Under the pieces are notes generated by a model. That model was not told the DNA's origin. It made no database searches and saw nothing but the letters and a program-made list of their open reading frames with translations. A program made the position numbers and the translations under genes. This document shows positions 26,643-36,897 of a stretch of DNA of 64,000 nt, one piece after another. Position 1 is the first letter of the stretch. Every line of letters begins with the position of its first letter. The DNA is from Dokdonia sp. 4H-3-7-5 (GTDB lineage Bacteria > Bacteroidota > Bacteroidia > Flavobacteriales > Flavobacteriaceae). Location: positions 2,058,501 to 2,122,500 of the forward strand of contig NC_015496.1 in the NCBI RefSeq assembly GCF_000212355.1, in the 5' to 3' direction.

Positions 26643-28769
26643 ATGGCTAGAGACTTAAAATTTACTAGAAATATAGGTATTGCAGCTCACATTGATGCTG
26701 GAAAAACTACGACTACAGAGCGTATCCTTTATTATACAGGTGTAAGTCACAAGATTGGTGAAGTGCATGATGGTGCTGCAACAATGGACTGGATGGAGCA
26801 AGAGCAGGAGCGTGGTATTACAATTACCTCTGCTGCTACTACTTGTACTTGGAAGTTTCCAATGGAGAACGCGCAAACGCTTCCTGATACTAAGGACTAC
26901 CACTTTAATATTATAGATACTCCTGGTCACGTTGATTTTACTGTAGAGGTGAATCGTTCTTTACGTGTACTTGATGGTTTAGTGTTTTTGTTTAGTGCTG
27001 TTGATGGTGTTGAGCCACAATCAGAAACTAACTGGAGACTTGCAGATAATTACAAAGTGCCACGTATCGGTTTTGTAAATAAAATGGACCGTCAAGGTTC
27101 AAACTTCTTAGAGGTTTGTACTCAGGTTAAGGAAATGTTAGGTTCAAATGCTGTGCCTATCGTTCTTAACATAGGTGACGAAGAAGATTTTAAAGGAATT
27201 GTCGATCTTGTTAAGAACCGTGCTATTGTTTGGCATGAAGAAGGAATGGGGGCAACATTTGATGTTGTTGATATTCCAGAAAACTTAAAAGAAGAAGCAA
27301 GAATGCTTCGTGGTAAACTTATTGAAGAAGTTGCTGCGTATGATGAAAACTTGCTAGAAAAATATATGGAAGATGAGGATTCAATTACAGAAGATGAAGT
27401 GCACGCTGCGCTTCGTGCTGCTGTGATGGATATGTCTATCATTCCTATGATCTGTGGATCTGCATTTAAGAATAAAGGAGTTCAATTCCTTCTTGATGCT
27501 GTCTGTCGTTACTTACCTTCTCCTATGGATAAGGAAGGTATCGTAGGTGTAAACCCAGATACAGAAAAAGAAGAATTACGTAAGCCAGATGTAAAGGAGC
27601 CTTTTGCTGCACTTGCATTTAAAATTGCAACAGATCCTTTTGTAGGGCGTCTTGCATTTTTTAGGGCGTACTCAGGCCGTTTAGATGCTGGATCTTATGT
27701 ATTAAACAATCGTTCTGGTAAAAAAGAACGTATCTCACGTATATATCAAATGCACGCTAACAAGCAAAATGCAATTGATTATATAGAAGCTGGAGATATT
27801 GGAGCAGCTGTAGGTTTTAAGTCTATTAAGACTGGAGATACACTTTCTGATGAGAAGCACCCTATTGTTTTAGAATCTATGGACTTCCCAGATCCGGTAA
27901 TCGGTATCGCGGTTGAGCCTAAGACTAAGGCAGATGTAGATAAATTAGGAATGGGCTTAGCAAAACTTGCTGAAGAAGATCCTACGTTTACAGTGCGTTC
28001 AGACGAGGCTTCAGGTCAAACTATTATATCAGGAATGGGTGAGCTTCACTTAGATGTAATTGTAGACCGTTTAAGAAGAGAATTTAAAGTAGAGGTTAAC
28101 CAAGGTCAACCACAAGTTGAGTATAAGGAAGCAATTACAAGAGCTGCAGAACACAGAGAAACTTACAAAAAGCAATCTGGTGGACGTGGTAAATTTGCTG
28201 ACATCGTATTTACAATTGAGCCTGCAGACGAAGGTGTTGTAGGATTGCAATTTGAATCAGTAATTAAGGGTGGTAACGTTCCTAAGGAATTTATTCCGTC
28301 TATTGAGAAAGGATTCAAAATGGCAATGGTAAACGGACCTCTTGCTGGTTATGAAGTAGATGCAATTAAAGTAACATTGAGAGATGGATCTTACCACGAT
28401 GTGGATTCTGATCAACTTTCTTTTGAGCTTGCTGCTAAGCTTGGATTCAAAAACTCTGCAAAAGCTGCCAAAGCTGTTATTATGGAGCCTATCATGAAGC
28501 TTGAGGTGATTACACCAGAAGAGAACATGGGTGATATTGTAGGAGATTTGAACCGTCGTCGTGGTCAAATGGCAAGTATGGGTGACCGTGCTGGTGCAAA
28601 GACTATCAAGGCAACAGTGCCACTTTCTGAGATGTTTGGTTATGTAACAACTTTACGTACGCTATCATCTGGACGTGCAACTTCTACTATGGAATTTTCT
28701 CACTACGAGGAAACTCCTGCAAATATTGCAGCAGAAGTTATTGCAGCATCTAAAGGTACAAACGATTAA
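26643..28769 (+). CDS. fusA: Elongation factor G
   Basis: 708 aa GTPase that drives translocation. G1 [15 protein letters not shown] (about 16-30), switch [14 protein letters not shown]3 DTPGHVDF, G4 NKMDRQG and G5 CGSAFKNKG are visible, followed by domains II-V, including [14 protein letters not shown] and the C-terminal [13 protein letters not shown]. Standard length for a full EF-G. It lies between rpsG and rpsJ; tuf, which follows fusA in many bacteria, is absent here. Confidence 0.98.
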   Translation: MARDLKFTRNIGIAAHIDAGKTTTTERILYYTGVSHKIGEVHDGAATMDWMEQEQERGITITSAATTCTWKFPMENAQTLPDTKDYHFNIIDTPGHVDFTVEVNRSLRVLDGLVFLFSAVDGVEPQSETNWRLADNYKVPRIGFVNKMDRQGSNFLEVCTQVKEMLGSNAVPIVLNIGDEEDFKGIVDLVKNRAIVWHEEGMGATFDVVDIPENLKEEARMLRGKLIEEVAAYDENLLEKYMEDEDSITEDEVHAALRAAVMDMSIIPMICGSAFKNKGVQFLLDAVCRYLPSPMDKEGIVGVNPDTEKEELRKPDVKEPFAALAFKIATDPFVGRLAFFRAYSGRLDAGSYVLNNRSGKKERISRIYQMHANKQNAIDYIEAGDIGAAVGFKSIKTGDTLSDEKHPIVLESMDFPDPVIGIAVEPKTKADVDKLGMGLAKLAEEDPTFTVRSDEASGQTIISGMGELHLDVIVDRLRREFKVEVNQGQPQVEYKEAITRAAEHRETYKKQSGGRGKFADIVFTIEPADEGVVGLQFESVIKGGNVPKEFIPSIEKGFKMAMVNGPLAGYEVDAIKVTLRDGSYHDVDSDQLSFELAAKLGFKNSAKAAKAVIMEPIMKLEVITPEENMGDIVGDLNRRRGQMASMGDRAGAKTIKATVPLSEMFGYVTTLRTLSSGRATSTMEFSHYEETPANIAAEVIAASKGTND

Positions 28770-28780
28770 TTACTAAGGAA

Positions 28781-29086
28781 ATGAGTCAAAAAATTAGAAT
28801 TAAACTAAAATCTTACGATCACAACTTAGTAGATAAAAGTGCTGAGAAAATTGTAAGAACTGTGAAGACAACAGGAGCTGTAGTAACAGGGCCTATTCCT
28901 CTTCCAACACATAAGAAAATTTTTACTGTATTACGTTCTCCACACGTAAACAAGAAATCACGTGAGCAGTTTGAGCTTAGCTCTTACAAGCGTTTGCTTG
29001 ATATCTATTCTTCTTCATCAAAGACTATTGATGCCTTGATGAAATTAGAGTTACCATCTGGAGTAGAGGTAGAAATTAAGGTGTGA
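28781..29086 (+). CDS. rpsJ: 30S ribosomal protein uS10
   Basis: 101 aa. 30S head protein and, in other bacteria, the NusE antitermination factor. [20 protein letters not shown] (read in parts), [29 protein letters not shown] and C-terminal [11 protein letters not shown] are typical. It starts 11 bp after fusA. The following gap to rplC is unusually long for this operon (153 bp) and contains a palindromic repeat and a terminator-like hairpin. The stop codon itself lies in the left arm of a possible hairpin (29081-29127). Confidence 0.98.
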   Translation: MSQKIRIKLKSYDHNLVDKSAEKIVRTVKTTGAVVTGPIPLPTHKKIFTVLRSPHVNKKSREQFELSSYKRLLDIYSSSSKTIDALMKLELPSGVEVEIKV

Positions 29087-29239
29087 TAGGTTTTTACGCT
29101 TTCGCGAAAGCGTATTAATTACCACACTAATTTGTCCTGAGCTGCGTGCGAGGGAAAAACGGAAACACACATTCAAGGTCGAACGTGTTCGGCCTTGTTT
29201 TATTTAGAATAGAATTTTTAATAACAAATATTTATAATT
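29087..29239 (+). ncRNA. Structured rpsJ-rplC spacer; candidate ribosomal-protein leader or attenuator
   Basis: 153 bp without a gene, against 2-25 bp for most gaps in this operon. It holds a palindromic repeat (29098-29112) and a hairpin with near-perfect 11-nt arms CAAGGTCGAAC (29174-29184) and GTTCGGCCTTG (29187-29197), one G-U pair, followed by TTTTATTT. This looks like an intrinsic terminator within an essential operon, as expected for an attenuation switch before rplC-rplD. Function inferred; no homology to a named leader was recognised. Confidence 0.5.
29095..29114. repeat. Palindromic repeat copy 4 (rpsJ-rplC spacer)
   Basis: Perfect 20-bp palindrome TACGCTTTCGCGAAAGCGTA. Flanking GTGT...GGT (29081-29091) and ACCACAC (29121-29127) can pair around it. 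Confidence 0.92.
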
Positions 29240-29851
29240 ATGTCTGGGTTAATCGGAAAGAAAGTAGGTATGACTAGCATCTTTGACGAGAATGGAAAAA
29301 ACATTCCATGTACCGTTATCGAAGCAGGTCCCTGCGTTATCACCCAAGTCAGAACCAAAGAAGCTGACGGGTATGAAGCCCTTCAACTTGGTTTCGATGA
29401 CGCTAAGAAGGCAAACAAAGCTGCTGCTGGCCATGCCAAAAAAGCAGGAACTGTTGCTAAGCGTAAAGTTGTCGAATTTCAAGGATTTGAAGGAGAGTTT
29501 AAATTAGGAGATGCAATTACTGTAGATCATTTTGCTGAAGGAGAATTTGTCGATGTATCGGGAACTTCAAAAGGTAAAGGTTTTCAAGGAGTTGTAAAGC
29601 GTCACGGTTTCCGTGGTGTTGGACAAGCTACTCACGGTCAACATAACCGTCTTAGAGCGCCAGGTTCAATTGGGGCAGCATCTTACCCTGCACGTGTATT
29701 CAAAGGAATGCGTATGGCAGGTCGTATGGGTGGTGACAAAATAAAAGTTCAAAATCTTAAAGTATTGAAAGTAGTTGCTGAAAAGAATCTACTTGTAGTG
29801 AAGGGATGTGTTCCTGGTCACAAAAATGCTTATGTAATCATTCAGAAGTAA
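29240..29851 (+). CDS. rplC: 50S ribosomal protein uL3
   Basis: 203 aa. Early 23S rRNA-binding protein close to the peptidyl-transferase centre. [19 protein letters not shown] (read in parts), [29 protein letters not shown] and [14 protein letters not shown] are characteristic; the Gln-containing loop methylated by PrmB in other bacteria is present. It starts the S10-type half after the 153-bp spacer, and its stop overlaps the rplD start by one base (TAATG). Confidence 0.98.
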   Translation: MSGLIGKKVGMTSIFDENGKNIPCTVIEAGPCVITQVRTKEADGYEALQLGFDDAKKANKAAAGHAKKAGTVAKRKVVEFQGFEGEFKLGDAITVDHFAEGEFVDVSGTSKGKGFQGVVKRHGFRGVGQATHGQHNRLRAPGSIGAASYPARVFKGMRMAGRMGGDKIKVQNLKVLKVVAEKNLLVVKGCVPGHKNAYVIIQK

Positions 29852-30480
29852 TGAAGATAGCAGTTGTAGATATCAAAGGAAAAGAAACAGGGAGAAAGGC
29901 AGACCTTTCTGATGCTGTTTTTGGAATTGAACCAAACAAGCATGCTGTGTATTTAGATGTTAAGCAATTTCTTGCAAACCAACGTCAAGGAACGCACAAG
30001 TCTAAAGAAAGAGCAGAGATTGCGGGTTCTACTCGTAAGATCAAGAAACAAAAAGGAACTGGTACAGCCCGTGCGGGTAGTATCAAGTCTGGTGTTTTTA
30101 GAGGGGGAGGACGTATGTTCGGACCAAGACCTAGAAATTACTCTTTCAAATTAAACAAAGGATTGAAGAGACTTGCACGTCGTTCGGCACTTACAATTAA
30201 GGCTAACGATAACGCAATCACTGTAATAGAAGATTTTAATCTAGACGCTCCAAAAACGAAAGATTTTGTGAATGTTTTGAAAGCCTTAGGGTTAGAGAAT
30301 AAAAAGTCACTTATAGTGTTGGGAGAGTCAAATAATAACGTATATTTGTCGTCGCGCAATTTAAAGACCGCTAAAGTCGTAAAAAGCTCAGAATTAAGCA
30401 CTTACGGAATAATGAATGCAAACAACGTTGTGTTCTTAGAGGGGTCTTTAGAAGGTGTTGAAGCAAATTTAGCAAAATAA
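29851..30480 (+). CDS. rplD: 50S ribosomal protein uL4
   Basis: 209 aa from the ATG at 29851 ([14 protein letters not shown]), preferred over an upstream in-frame ATG at 29806 because it gives the family N-terminus. uL4 lines the exit tunnel and in gamma-proteobacteria represses the S10 operon. [29 protein letters not shown] (read in parts) is the conserved tunnel loop region. The start overlaps the rplC stop by one base, indicating translational coupling. Confidence 0.97.
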   Translation: MKIAVVDIKGKETGRKADLSDAVFGIEPNKHAVYLDVKQFLANQRQGTHKSKERAEIAGSTRKIKKQKGTGTARAGSIKSGVFRGGGRMFGPRPRNYSFKLNKGLKRLARRSALTIKANDNAITVIEDFNLDAPKTKDFVNVLKALGLENKKSLIVLGESNNNVYLSSRNLKTAKVVKSSELSTYGIMNANNVVFLEGSLEGVEANLAK

Positions 30481-30486
30481 GACACG

Positions 30487-30777
30487 ATGAGTATTTTAAT
30501 AAAGCCTGTTATTACAGAAAAAGCAACAAAAGATAGCGAGGAAATGAATCGTTTTACTTTTGAAGTGAGTATGAGAACAAATAAGGTTGAAATTAAGAAA
30601 GCGGTAGAAGCTGCTTATGGTGTTTCAGTTGAAAAAGTTCGCACAATGAATGTCCGCCCGGATCGCAAGTCTCGTCATACGAAGTCTGGTGTTCTTACTG
30701 GTAAAACAAATGCTATTAAAAAAGCAATTGTACAGCTGGCGGAAGGTGATACAATAGATTTTTATAACAACATTTAA
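30487..30777 (+). CDS. rplW: 50S ribosomal protein uL23
   Basis: 96 aa. Located at the tunnel exit, where it docks trigger factor and SRP. MSILIKPVITEKAT, YTFEV-like FTFEVSMRTNKVEIKKAVE and MNVRPDRKSRHTKSG are the family blocks. It follows rplD by 6 bp and precedes rplB by 9 bp. Confidence 0.97.
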   Translation: MSILIKPVITEKATKDSEEMNRFTFEVSMRTNKVEIKKAVEAAYGVSVEKVRTMNVRPDRKSRHTKSGVLTGKTNAIKKAIVQLAEGDTIDFYNNI

Positions 30778-30786
30778 GACAACAAA

Positions 30787-31611
30787 ATGTCAGTAAGAAA
30801 ATTAAAACCTATCACTCCAGGGCAGCGATTTAGAGTTGTAAATGGTTTCGACCAGATTACGACTGATAAGCCGGAAAAAAGCCTATTGGCTCCGAAAAAA
30901 CGCTCAGGAGGTAGAAATAATACGGGTAAGATGACCATACGCCAAGTTGGTGGAGGTCACAAAAAACGTTACCGTATTATCGATTTTAAACGTAACAAAG
31001 AAGGAGTTCCTGCAACTGTTGCGTCAATCCAATATGATCCAAATAGAACGGCGTTTATTGCTCTTCTTGATTATCAAGATGGTGAGAAGCGTTATATTAT
31101 CGCTCAGAATGGTTTGCAAGTTGGTCAGAACTTAGTTTCTGGTGCAAGCGTAGCTCCTGAGATTGGTAATGCTATGCCGCTTTCGGCGATTCCTTTGGGA
31201 ACTATAATATCTTGTATTGAGTTACGTCCAGGTCAAGGTGCTGTTATGGCGCGTTCGGCTGGTTCATTTGCTCAGTTAATGGCTCGTGATGGTAAGTTTG
31301 CTACGGTAAAACTTCCTTCTGGAGAGACAAGATTAATCTTATCAACGTGTATGGCAACAATAGGTGCTGTATCTAATAGTGATCACCAGTTACTTGTATC
31401 TGGTAAAGCTGGTAGAAGTCGTTGGTTAGGTCGTCGTCCACGTGTACGTCCAGTAGTTATGAACCCTGTCGATCACCCAATGGGAGGTGGAGAAGGTAAA
31501 TCTTCTGGAGGTCACCCTAGAAACCGTAATGGTGTACCTGCTAAAGGTTACAGAACGCGTTCTAAGACGAAGTCGAGTAATAAGTATATTGTAGAACGTA
31601 GAAAGAAATAA
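30787..31611 (+). CDS. rplB: 50S ribosomal protein uL2
   Basis: 274 aa. Highly conserved 23S rRNA-binding protein needed for subunit association and peptidyl transfer. Visible: [39 protein letters not shown] (in parts), the [14 protein letters not shown] region and the C-terminal [19 protein letters not shown] with its conserved His. A -GGHKKR basic patch lies near residue 57. Six bases separate it from rpsS. Confidence 0.98.
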   Translation: MSVRKLKPITPGQRFRVVNGFDQITTDKPEKSLLAPKKRSGGRNNTGKMTIRQVGGGHKKRYRIIDFKRNKEGVPATVASIQYDPNRTAFIALLDYQDGEKRYIIAQNGLQVGQNLVSGASVAPEIGNAMPLSAIPLGTIISCIELRPGQGAVMARSAGSFAQLMARDGKFATVKLPSGETRLILSTCMATIGAVSNSDHQLLVSGKAGRSRWLGRRPRVRPVVMNPVDHPMGGGEGKSSGGHPRNRNGVPAKGYRTRSKTKSSNKYIVERRKK

Positions 31612-31617
31612 TAAGAT

Positions 31618-31899
31618 ATGGCACGTTCATTAAAAAAAGGACCTTACGTTCACTATAAGTTAGAAAAGAAAGTTGCTGCAAACGTGGAAGGCGATAAAAA
31701 GACTGTCATCAAGACTTGGTCTAGAGCTTCTATGATTACTCCAGATTTTGTGGGGCAAACTATTGCAGTACATAATGGTCGCCAGTTTGTACCAGTATAT
31801 GTTACTGAGAACATGGTAGGGCATAAGCTAGGAGAATTTTCACCTACGCGCTCTTACAGAGGGCACGGAGCTGATAAGAAAAATAAAGGTAAAAGATAA
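31618..31899 (+). CDS. rpsS: 30S ribosomal protein uS19
   Basis: 93 aa. 30S head protein forming a pair with uS13 near the A site. [33 protein letters not shown] and [17 protein letters not shown] are typical. Follows rplB by 6 bp and precedes rplV by 6 bp. Confidence 0.98.
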   Translation: MARSLKKGPYVHYKLEKKVAANVEGDKKTVIKTWSRASMITPDFVGQTIAVHNGRQFVPVYVTENMVGHKLGEFSPTRSYRGHGADKKNKGKR

Positions 31900-31905
31900 C
31901 AGGAG

Positions 31906-32316
31906 ATGGGAGTTCGTAAAAAAGAAGCGGCTAATCGTCGCAAAGAGGCTAATAAGTCTATCGCTTTCGCGAAATTGAATAACTGCCCTACCTCTCCGCG
32001 TAAAATGCGTCTTGTAGCAGATATGGTACGAGGTACGCAAGTGGAGAGAGCACTTCAGTTGTTGAAATTTAGTAATAAAGAAGCGTCACGTAAAGTTGAG
32101 AAACTTGTTCTTTCTGCAGTTGCAAACTGGGAAGCTAAGAATGAAGATGCTAGTATCGAAGATGCTAATCTTTTTATTAAAGAGATCAAAGTTGATTCTG
32201 GAACAATGTTGAAAAGACTACGTCCAGCACCACAAGGTCGCGCGCACAGAATTAGAAAACGTTCTAATCACGTAACAGTGATTCTTGGAGCAAAAGATAA
32301 CACACAAAGCAATTAA
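31906..32316 (+). CDS. rplV: 50S ribosomal protein uL22
   Basis: 136 aa. Exit-tunnel protein whose beta hairpin forms the constriction. [19 protein letters not shown] and the C-terminal hairpin [25 protein letters not shown] (in parts) are diagnostic. The N-terminus is longer and more basic than in E. coli. Codons for IAFAK (31963-31974) match 12 bases of the palindromic repeat; this may be a truncated copy or chance. Confidence 0.97.
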   Translation: MGVRKKEAANRRKEANKSIAFAKLNNCPTSPRKMRLVADMVRGTQVERALQLLKFSNKEASRKVEKLVLSAVANWEAKNEDASIEDANLFIKEIKVDSGTMLKRLRPAPQGRAHRIRKRSNHVTVILGAKDNTQSN

Positions 32317-32320
32317 TTAG

Positions 32321-33043
32321 ATGGGACAGAAGACAAATCCAATCGGAAATCGCCTTGGAATAATCAGAGGATGGGAATCTAACTGGTACGGAGGTAATGA
32401 CTACGGTGATAAACTTGCCGAAGACGATAAGATTAGACGTTATATTCACGCTCGTTTAAGCAAAGCTAGTGTGTCTAGAGTTATAATTGAGCGTACGCTT
32501 AAACTTGTAACCGTTACTATTACTACTGCAAGACCTGGTATTATTATCGGGAAAGGTGGTCAGGAAGTAGACAAGTTGAAAGAAGAGCTTAAGAAACTCA
32601 CAGGTAAAGAAGTACAAATTAATATCCACGAGATTAAACGTCCAGAGCTTGATGCATTTCTGGTAGGTCAAAGTGTTGCTCGTCAGATTGAAGGAAGAAT
32701 TTCTTTCCGTCGTGCAATAAAAATGGCAATCGCAGCAGCGATGCGTATGAATGCAGAGGGTATTAAAATCCAAATTTCTGGACGTTTGAATGGTGCTGAA
32801 ATGGCACGTTCGGAGTCGTATAAAGATGGACGTATTCCTTTATCTACTTTTAGAGCCGACATAGATTATGCTTTAGTTGAAGCTCACACTACTTATGGTA
32901 GATTGGGTATTAAAGTATGGATTATGAAAGGTGAAGTATATGGCAAGAGAGAACTTTCTCCTTTAGTAGGGCTGCAGAATAGCAAGTCTGGAAAAGGTGG
33001 TGGAGGTCGTAAGGACAACCGTGGGCCACGTCGTAGAAAGTAA
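32321..33043 (+). CDS. rpsC: 30S ribosomal protein uS3
   Basis: 240 aa. Part of the mRNA entry tunnel and its helicase activity. [20 protein letters not shown], a KH domain with [37 protein letters not shown] and C-terminal [19 protein letters not shown] are visible, followed by a Gly/Lys/Arg tail. Starts 4 bp after rplV. Confidence 0.98.
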   Translation: MGQKTNPIGNRLGIIRGWESNWYGGNDYGDKLAEDDKIRRYIHARLSKASVSRVIIERTLKLVTVTITTARPGIIIGKGGQEVDKLKEELKKLTGKEVQINIHEIKRPELDAFLVGQSVARQIEGRISFRRAIKMAIAAAMRMNAEGIKIQISGRLNGAEMARSESYKDGRIPLSTFRADIDYALVEAHTTYGRLGIKVWIMKGEVYGKRELSPLVGLQNSKSGKGGGGRKDNRGPRRRK

Positions 33044-33064
33044 TTTTTAAAAAGACAGTAAAAA

Positions 33065-33487
33065 ATGTTACAGCCTAGAAAAACAAAATTCCGCAAGCAG
33101 CAGAAGGGTCGTATGAAAGGACTAGCTAATAGAGGGCATTTGCTTTCTAACGGTCAGTTCGGTATAAAATCACTCGATTCATCTTTTGTAACTGCGAGAC
33201 AAATAGAAGCAGCTCGTATAGCAGCAACACGTTACATGAAAAGAGAGGGAACTCTTTGGATTAAGATCTTCCCAGATAAGCCTATTACTAAGAAGCCTTT
33301 AGAGGTACGTATGGGTAAAGGTAAAGGTGCTGTAGAATATTGGGCAGCAGTTGTAAAACCAGGACGCATTATGTTCGAATTAGGAGGGGTTCCAGAACCA
33401 GTAGCAAAAGAGGCGTTACGTCTTGCAGCTCAAAAACTTCCAGTAAGAACTAAGTATGTCGTAGCTAGAGATTTTTCAGCTGAATAA
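33065..33487 (+). CDS. rplP: 50S ribosomal protein uL16
   Basis: 140 aa. Late assembly protein contacting A- and P-site t[47 protein letters not shown] (in parts) and [15 protein letters not shown] are family signatures; the Arg hydroxylated by YcfD-type enzymes elsewhere lies in the MGKGKG region. It follows rpsC by 21 bp. Confidence 0.98.
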   Translation: MLQPRKTKFRKQQKGRMKGLANRGHLLSNGQFGIKSLDSSFVTARQIEAARIAATRYMKREGTLWIKIFPDKPITKKPLEVRMGKGKGAVEYWAAVVKPGRIMFELGGVPEPVAKEALRLAAQKLPVRTKYVVARDFSAE

Positions 33488-33498
33488 ATTATAGTACT

Positions 33499-33687
33499 AT
33501 GAAACAATCAGAGGTAAAAGGATTATCTGTAGCAGAATTGCAAGAAGAGCTTGGAAAAGCAAAAAGATCTTACATGGATCTTAAGATGGCGCACGCTATC
33601 TCTCCACTTGACAATCCTATTCAACTGCGTTCTATGAGACGTACAGTCGCTAGAATTGCAACTGAATTAACTAAAAGAGAACAATAA
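33499..33687 (+). CDS. rpmC: 50S ribosomal protein uL29
   Basis: 62 aa helical hairpin at the tunnel exit beside uL23. [19 protein letters not shown] and [26 protein letters not shown] are typical. Between rplP (11 bp) and rpsQ (11 bp). Confidence 0.96.
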   Translation: MKQSEVKGLSVAELQEELGKAKRSYMDLKMAHAISPLDNPIQLRSMRRTVARIATELTKREQ

Positions 33688-33698
33688 CGCTGCTTAAG

Positions 33699-33956
33699 AT
33701 GGAAAAAAGAAATTTAAGAAAAGAGCGTGTCGGTGTAGTAACTAGTAACAAGATGCAAAAGTCTATCGTTGTTGCCGAAGTTAAAAAAGTAAAGCACCCT
33801 ATGTATGGTAAATTCGTTTTAAAGACGAAGAAGTATGTAGCACACGACGAAACAAACGACTGCAACGAAGGAGATACAGTTAGGATCATGGAAACACGTC
33901 CTATGAGTAAATCAAAGACTTGGAGACTAGTAGAAATCATTGAAAGAGCGAAGTAA
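33699..33956 (+). CDS. rpsQ: 30S ribosomal protein uS17
   Basis: 85 aa OB-fold protein binding 16S helix 11. [38 protein letters not shown] and [23 protein letters not shown] (in parts) are typical. The stop overlaps the rplN ATG by one base. Confidence 0.97.
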   Translation: MEKRNLRKERVGVVTSNKMQKSIVVAEVKKVKHPMYGKFVLKTKKYVAHDETNDCNEGDTVRIMETRPMSKSKTWRLVEIIERAK

Positions 33957-34324
33957 TGTTACAGCAAGAATCAAGATTAAAAGTAGCAGATAATACCGGA
34001 GCAAAAGAAGTTTTGACTATCCGTGTATTAGGAGGTACTAAGAGAAGATATGCTTCTGTAGGAGATAAGATTGTAGTGTCTGTAAAAGATGCTACACCTA
34101 ACGGTCAAATTAAAAAAGGTGCCGTATCTACAGCAGTAGTTGTACGTACTAAGAAAGAAGTACGTCGTCCAGATGGATCATATATCCGTTTTGATGATAA
34201 TGCTTGTGTTCTTTTAAATGCTCAAGGTGAGATGCGCGGTACTCGTGTATTTGGACCAGTAGCAAGAGAGCTTCGTGACAAACAGTTTATGAAGATTGTA
34301 TCATTAGCACCAGAGGTGCTTTAA
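33956..34324 (+). CDS. rplN: 50S ribosomal protein uL14
   Basis: 122 aa. Subunit-interface protein and site of RsfS binding. [39 protein letters not shown] and [20 protein letters not shown] are diagnostic. Start overlaps the rpsQ stop by one base; rplX follows after 13 bp. Confidence 0.98.
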   Translation: MLQQESRLKVADNTGAKEVLTIRVLGGTKRRYASVGDKIVVSVKDATPNGQIKKGAVSTAVVVRTKKEVRRPDGSYIRFDDNACVLLNAQGEMRGTRVFGPVARELRDKQFMKIVSLAPEVL

Positions 34325-34337
34325 TACAGACAATAAG

Positions 34338-34649
34338 ATGACAAAGCTTAAAATAAAAACGGGAGATACAGTTAAGGTTATTGCTGGAGATCATAAAGGG
34401 TCTGAAGGTAAAGTCGTAAAAGTATTTATCGAGAAGAACAAAGCAATCGTTGAGGGTGTTAACATGGTGAAGAAGCACGAAAAGCCAAGCGCCGCAAATC
34501 CTCAAGGTGGAATTAAAGAAAAAGAAGCGCCACTTCAAATTTCTAACTTATCTTTGATGGATAAGGATGGTAAGACTACGAGAGTAGGTTACCGTATGGA
34601 AGGAGATAAGAAGGTACGCTTTGCAAAGTCTAACAACGAAATATTATAG
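34338..34649 (+). CDS. rplX: 50S ribosomal protein uL24
   Basis: 103 aa with an N-terminal KOW motif ([22 protein letters not shown], read in parts) and [22 protein letters not shown]. It initiates 50S assembly. Its stop TAG overlaps a GTG by one base, but the rplE start is more likely the ATG three bases later. Confidence 0.97.
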   Translation: MTKLKIKTGDTVKVIAGDHKGSEGKVVKVFIEKNKAIVEGVNMVKKHEKPSAANPQGGIKEKEAPLQISNLSLMDKDGKTTRVGYRMEGDKKVRFAKSNNEIL

Positions 34650-34651
34650 TG

Positions 34652-35203
34652 ATGGGATACGTACCAAGACTAAAACAAGAGTTTAAAGACCGCGTAACGC
34701 CAGCCCTTCAAGAAGAGTTTGGTTACAAAAATATTATGCAGGTACCTCGTCTTAATAAGATTGTAGTATCTCGTGGTGTTGGAGCTGCGGTTGCAGATAA
34801 GAAGCTTGTAGAAAATGCTGTTGAGGAGCTTACGCTTATCACAGGACAGAGAGCTATCTCGACAATGTCTAAGAAGGATGTTGCGACATTTAAATTACGT
34901 AAAGGAATGCCTATTGGTGCCAAAGTTACTTTACGTGGAGAACGTATGTATGAGTTTTTAGATAGACTTGTTACTTCTGCACTACCACGTGTACGTGACT
35001 TTAACGGAATCAATGCTACTGGTTTTGATGGTCGTGGTAACTACAGTATGGGAGTTACAGAGCAGATTATCTTTCCTGAAATCAATATTGATAGAATCAA
35101 GAAAATAGATGGTATGAACATCACTTTTCAAACTTCTGCTCAAACTGATAAGGAGGCAAAATCATTACTTGCAGAACTAGGTTTACCTTTTAAAAAGAAT
35201 TAA
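34652..35203 (+). CDS. rplE: 50S ribosomal protein uL5
   Basis: 183 aa from the ATG at 34652 ([15 protein letters not shown]); a GTG at 34649 overlapping the rplX stop would add one residue. uL5 binds 5S rRNA and contacts P-site t[25 protein letters not shown], a [25 protein letters not shown] region (in parts) and [12 protein letters not shown] are typical. Confidence 0.97.
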   Translation: MGYVPRLKQEFKDRVTPALQEEFGYKNIMQVPRLNKIVVSRGVGAAVADKKLVENAVEELTLITGQRAISTMSKKDVATFKLRKGMPIGAKVTLRGERMYEFLDRLVTSALPRVRDFNGINATGFDGRGNYSMGVTEQIIFPEINIDRIKKIDGMNITFQTSAQTDKEAKSLLAELGLPFKKN

Positions 35204-35206
35204 GAT

Positions 35207-35476
35207 ATGGCTAAAGAATCAATGAAAGCCCGTGAGGTAAAGCGTGCTAAAACAGTTGCAAAATATGCTGAGAAACGTAAGGCTTTAAAAGAAGCTGGAG
35301 ATTACGAAGGATTGCAAAAGTTACCTAAGAACGCTTCACCTATACGTCAGCACAATCGTTGCAAACTTACAGGTCGTCCTAAGGGTTATATGCGTCAGTT
35401 CGGATTATCACGTGTGATGTTCCGTCAAATGGCAAACCAAGGATTAATACCAGGAGTTAAGAAAGCGAGCTGGTAA
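35207..35476 (+). CDS. rpsN: 30S ribosomal protein uS14, zinc-free type
   Basis: 89 aa. The longer 89-residue form without the two CxxC zinc motifs; a single Cys lies in [20 protein letters not shown]. The C-terminal [15 protein letters not shown] is typical. 30S head protein. It ends 86 bp before rpsH; this gap contains a palindromic repeat within a possible hairpin. Confidence 0.97.
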   Translation: MAKESMKAREVKRAKTVAKYAEKRKALKEAGDYEGLQKLPKNASPIRQHNRCKLTGRPKGYMRQFGLSRVMFRQMANQGLIPGVKKASW

Positions 35477-35493
35477 TACAAAGAGTATAAATT

Positions 35494-35548
35494 GGTAGAA
35501 GGTTCTTTTTATGCTTTCGCGAAAGCGAGACTAGAGAAAACCACTACC
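35494..35548 (+). other. Possible intercistronic hairpin carrying the palindromic repeat (rpsN-rpsH)
   Basis: GGTAG (35494-35498) and GGTT (35501-35504) can pair with AACC (35539-35542) and CTACC (35544-35548). The exact palindrome 35513-35527 would form the tip. This 86-bp spacer is long compared with most gaps in the operon. Confidence 0.5.
35513..35527. repeat. Palindromic repeat copy 5 (rpsN-rpsH spacer)
   Basis: Exact GCTTTCGCGAAAGCG in the 86-bp spacer, 36 bp upstream of the rpsH start. Confidence 0.92.
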
Positions 35549-35562
35549 GTAACTATAATTAA

Positions 35563-35961
35563 ATGAATACAGATACTATTGCAGATTTCCTGACACGTGT
35601 GCGTAACGCATCGGCAGCAAATCACAGAGTGGTCGAGATTCCAGCATCAAACCTTAAGAAGGCGATGACTAAAATCTTATTTGACCAAGGGTACATTCTT
35701 AGCTACAAGTTTGAAGAAGGTAAGGCGCAGGATACTATCAAGATTGCCTTGAAGTATGATCGTATTACTAAAGAAGCTGTTATTAAGGATATACAAAGAA
35801 TAAGTAAGCCTGGTTTACGTAAATATTCTTCATCAACAGAGATACCTCGTATATTGAATGGACTGGGAATTGCTATTGTTTCAACTTCTAAAGGAGTTAT
35901 GACAGGTAAGCAAGCGGCTCAACACAATGTTGGAGGAGAGGTACTTTGTTACGTTTACTAA
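35563..35961 (+). CDS. rpsH: 30S ribosomal protein uS8
   Basis: 132 aa. Binds 16S helix 21 and in E. coli represses the spc operon. MNTDTIADFLTRVRNASAA, an S-type C-terminal block STSKGVMTGKQAAQHNVGGEVLCYVY (in parts) and KPGLRKYSS are characteristic. Its upstream spacer with repeat and hairpin could be a regulatory leader (inference). Confidence 0.98.
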   Translation: MNTDTIADFLTRVRNASAANHRVVEIPASNLKKAMTKILFDQGYILSYKFEEGKAQDTIKIALKYDRITKEAVIKDIQRISKPGLRKYSSSTEIPRILNGLGIAIVSTSKGVMTGKQAAQHNVGGEVLCYVY

Positions 35962-35981
35962 TCAGATAAAAAGACAACAAG

Positions 35982-36524
35982 ATGTCAAGAATAGGTAGAA
36001 GCCCAATTACAGTTCCAGATGGTGTTACGGTAAACGTAGCAGACGGTATTGTAACGGTAAAAGGAAAATTAGGCGAGCTTACGCAAGAGTACTCTGGTAT
36101 AGATATTAAAATCGAAGACGGAACTATTACTCTTGAGCGTGACTCAGATAAGAAGGATGTTCGTGCAAAGCACGGACTATACAGGTCTTTGATTGCAAAC
36201 ATGATTGAAGGTGTATCTAAAGGTTTTGAAAAGAAATTAGAACTTGTAGGTGTAGGTTATAGAGCAAGTAACCAAGGTAATAAGCTTGATCTTGCCGTAG
36301 GATTTTCTCACAATATAGTTTTGGATATCGCTCCAGAAGTAAAAGTGGAAACAGTTTCTGATAAAGGAAAAAATCCTATTATTAAACTTACTTCACATGA
36401 TAAACAACTTGTAGGGCAAGTAGCTGCAAAAATACGCGGTTTTCGTAGACCAGAGCCTTATAAAGGTAAAGGTATCAAGTTTGTAGGAGAGATAATTAGA
36501 AGAAAAGCAGGTAAATCTGCATAA
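35982..36524 (+). CDS. rplF: 50S ribosomal protein uL6
   Basis: 180 aa, two related domains, near the sarcin-ricin loop. [38 protein letters not shown] and the C-terminal [21 protein letters not shown] are diagnostic. 20 bp after rpsH and 11 bp before rplR. Confidence 0.98.
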   Translation: MSRIGRSPITVPDGVTVNVADGIVTVKGKLGELTQEYSGIDIKIEDGTITLERDSDKKDVRAKHGLYRSLIANMIEGVSKGFEKKLELVGVGYRASNQGNKLDLAVGFSHNIVLDIAPEVKVETVSDKGKNPIIKLTSHDKQLVGQVAAKIRGFRRPEPYKGKGIKFVGEIIRRKAGKSA

Positions 36525-36535
36525 TACATAGAGAA

Positions 36536-36892
36536 ATGGCATTATCAAAAAGTGAAAAAAGAAATAGAATTCATCTTAGAATTCGTAAGACTATTTCTGG
36601 ATCTGCGGAGAGACCAAGACTCTGTGTGTTTAGAAGTAATAAAGAGATTTATGCTCAGTTAGTAGATGACCTTACGGGGAAAACTATTATGGCAGCATCG
36701 TCACGTGATAAAGATATCGCAGCTGCAAAATCAAGTAAGACTGAAACTGCAAAGCTTGTAGGTAAGGCAATCGCTGAAAAAGCTACAAAATCTGGAGTAG
36801 AGGCTGTAGTATTTGACAGAGGTGGTTACTTATATCACGGAAGAATTAAACAACTAGCAGAGGGCGCAAGAGAAGGCGGTCTTAAATTCTAA
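36536..36892 (+). CDS. rplR: 50S ribosomal protein uL18
   Basis: 118 aa 5S rRNA-binding protein. [46 protein letters not shown] (in parts) are typical. Between rplF and rpsE; 5 bp before the latter. Confidence 0.98.
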   Translation: MALSKSEKRNRIHLRIRKTISGSAERPRLCVFRSNKEIYAQLVDDLTGKTIMAASSRDKDIAAAKSSKTETAKLVGKAIAEKATKSGVEAVVFDRGGYLYHGRIKQLAEGAREGGLKF

Positions 36893-36897
36893 GAAGT

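Noticed and set aside
31963-31974. 12-base match to the palindromic repeat in rplV
   Set aside because: It encodes Ile-Ala-Phe-Ala-Lys just before the conserved Asn-Asn-Cys-Pro-Thr-Ser block, and the match stops after 12 bases, so convergence or chance cannot be excluded.
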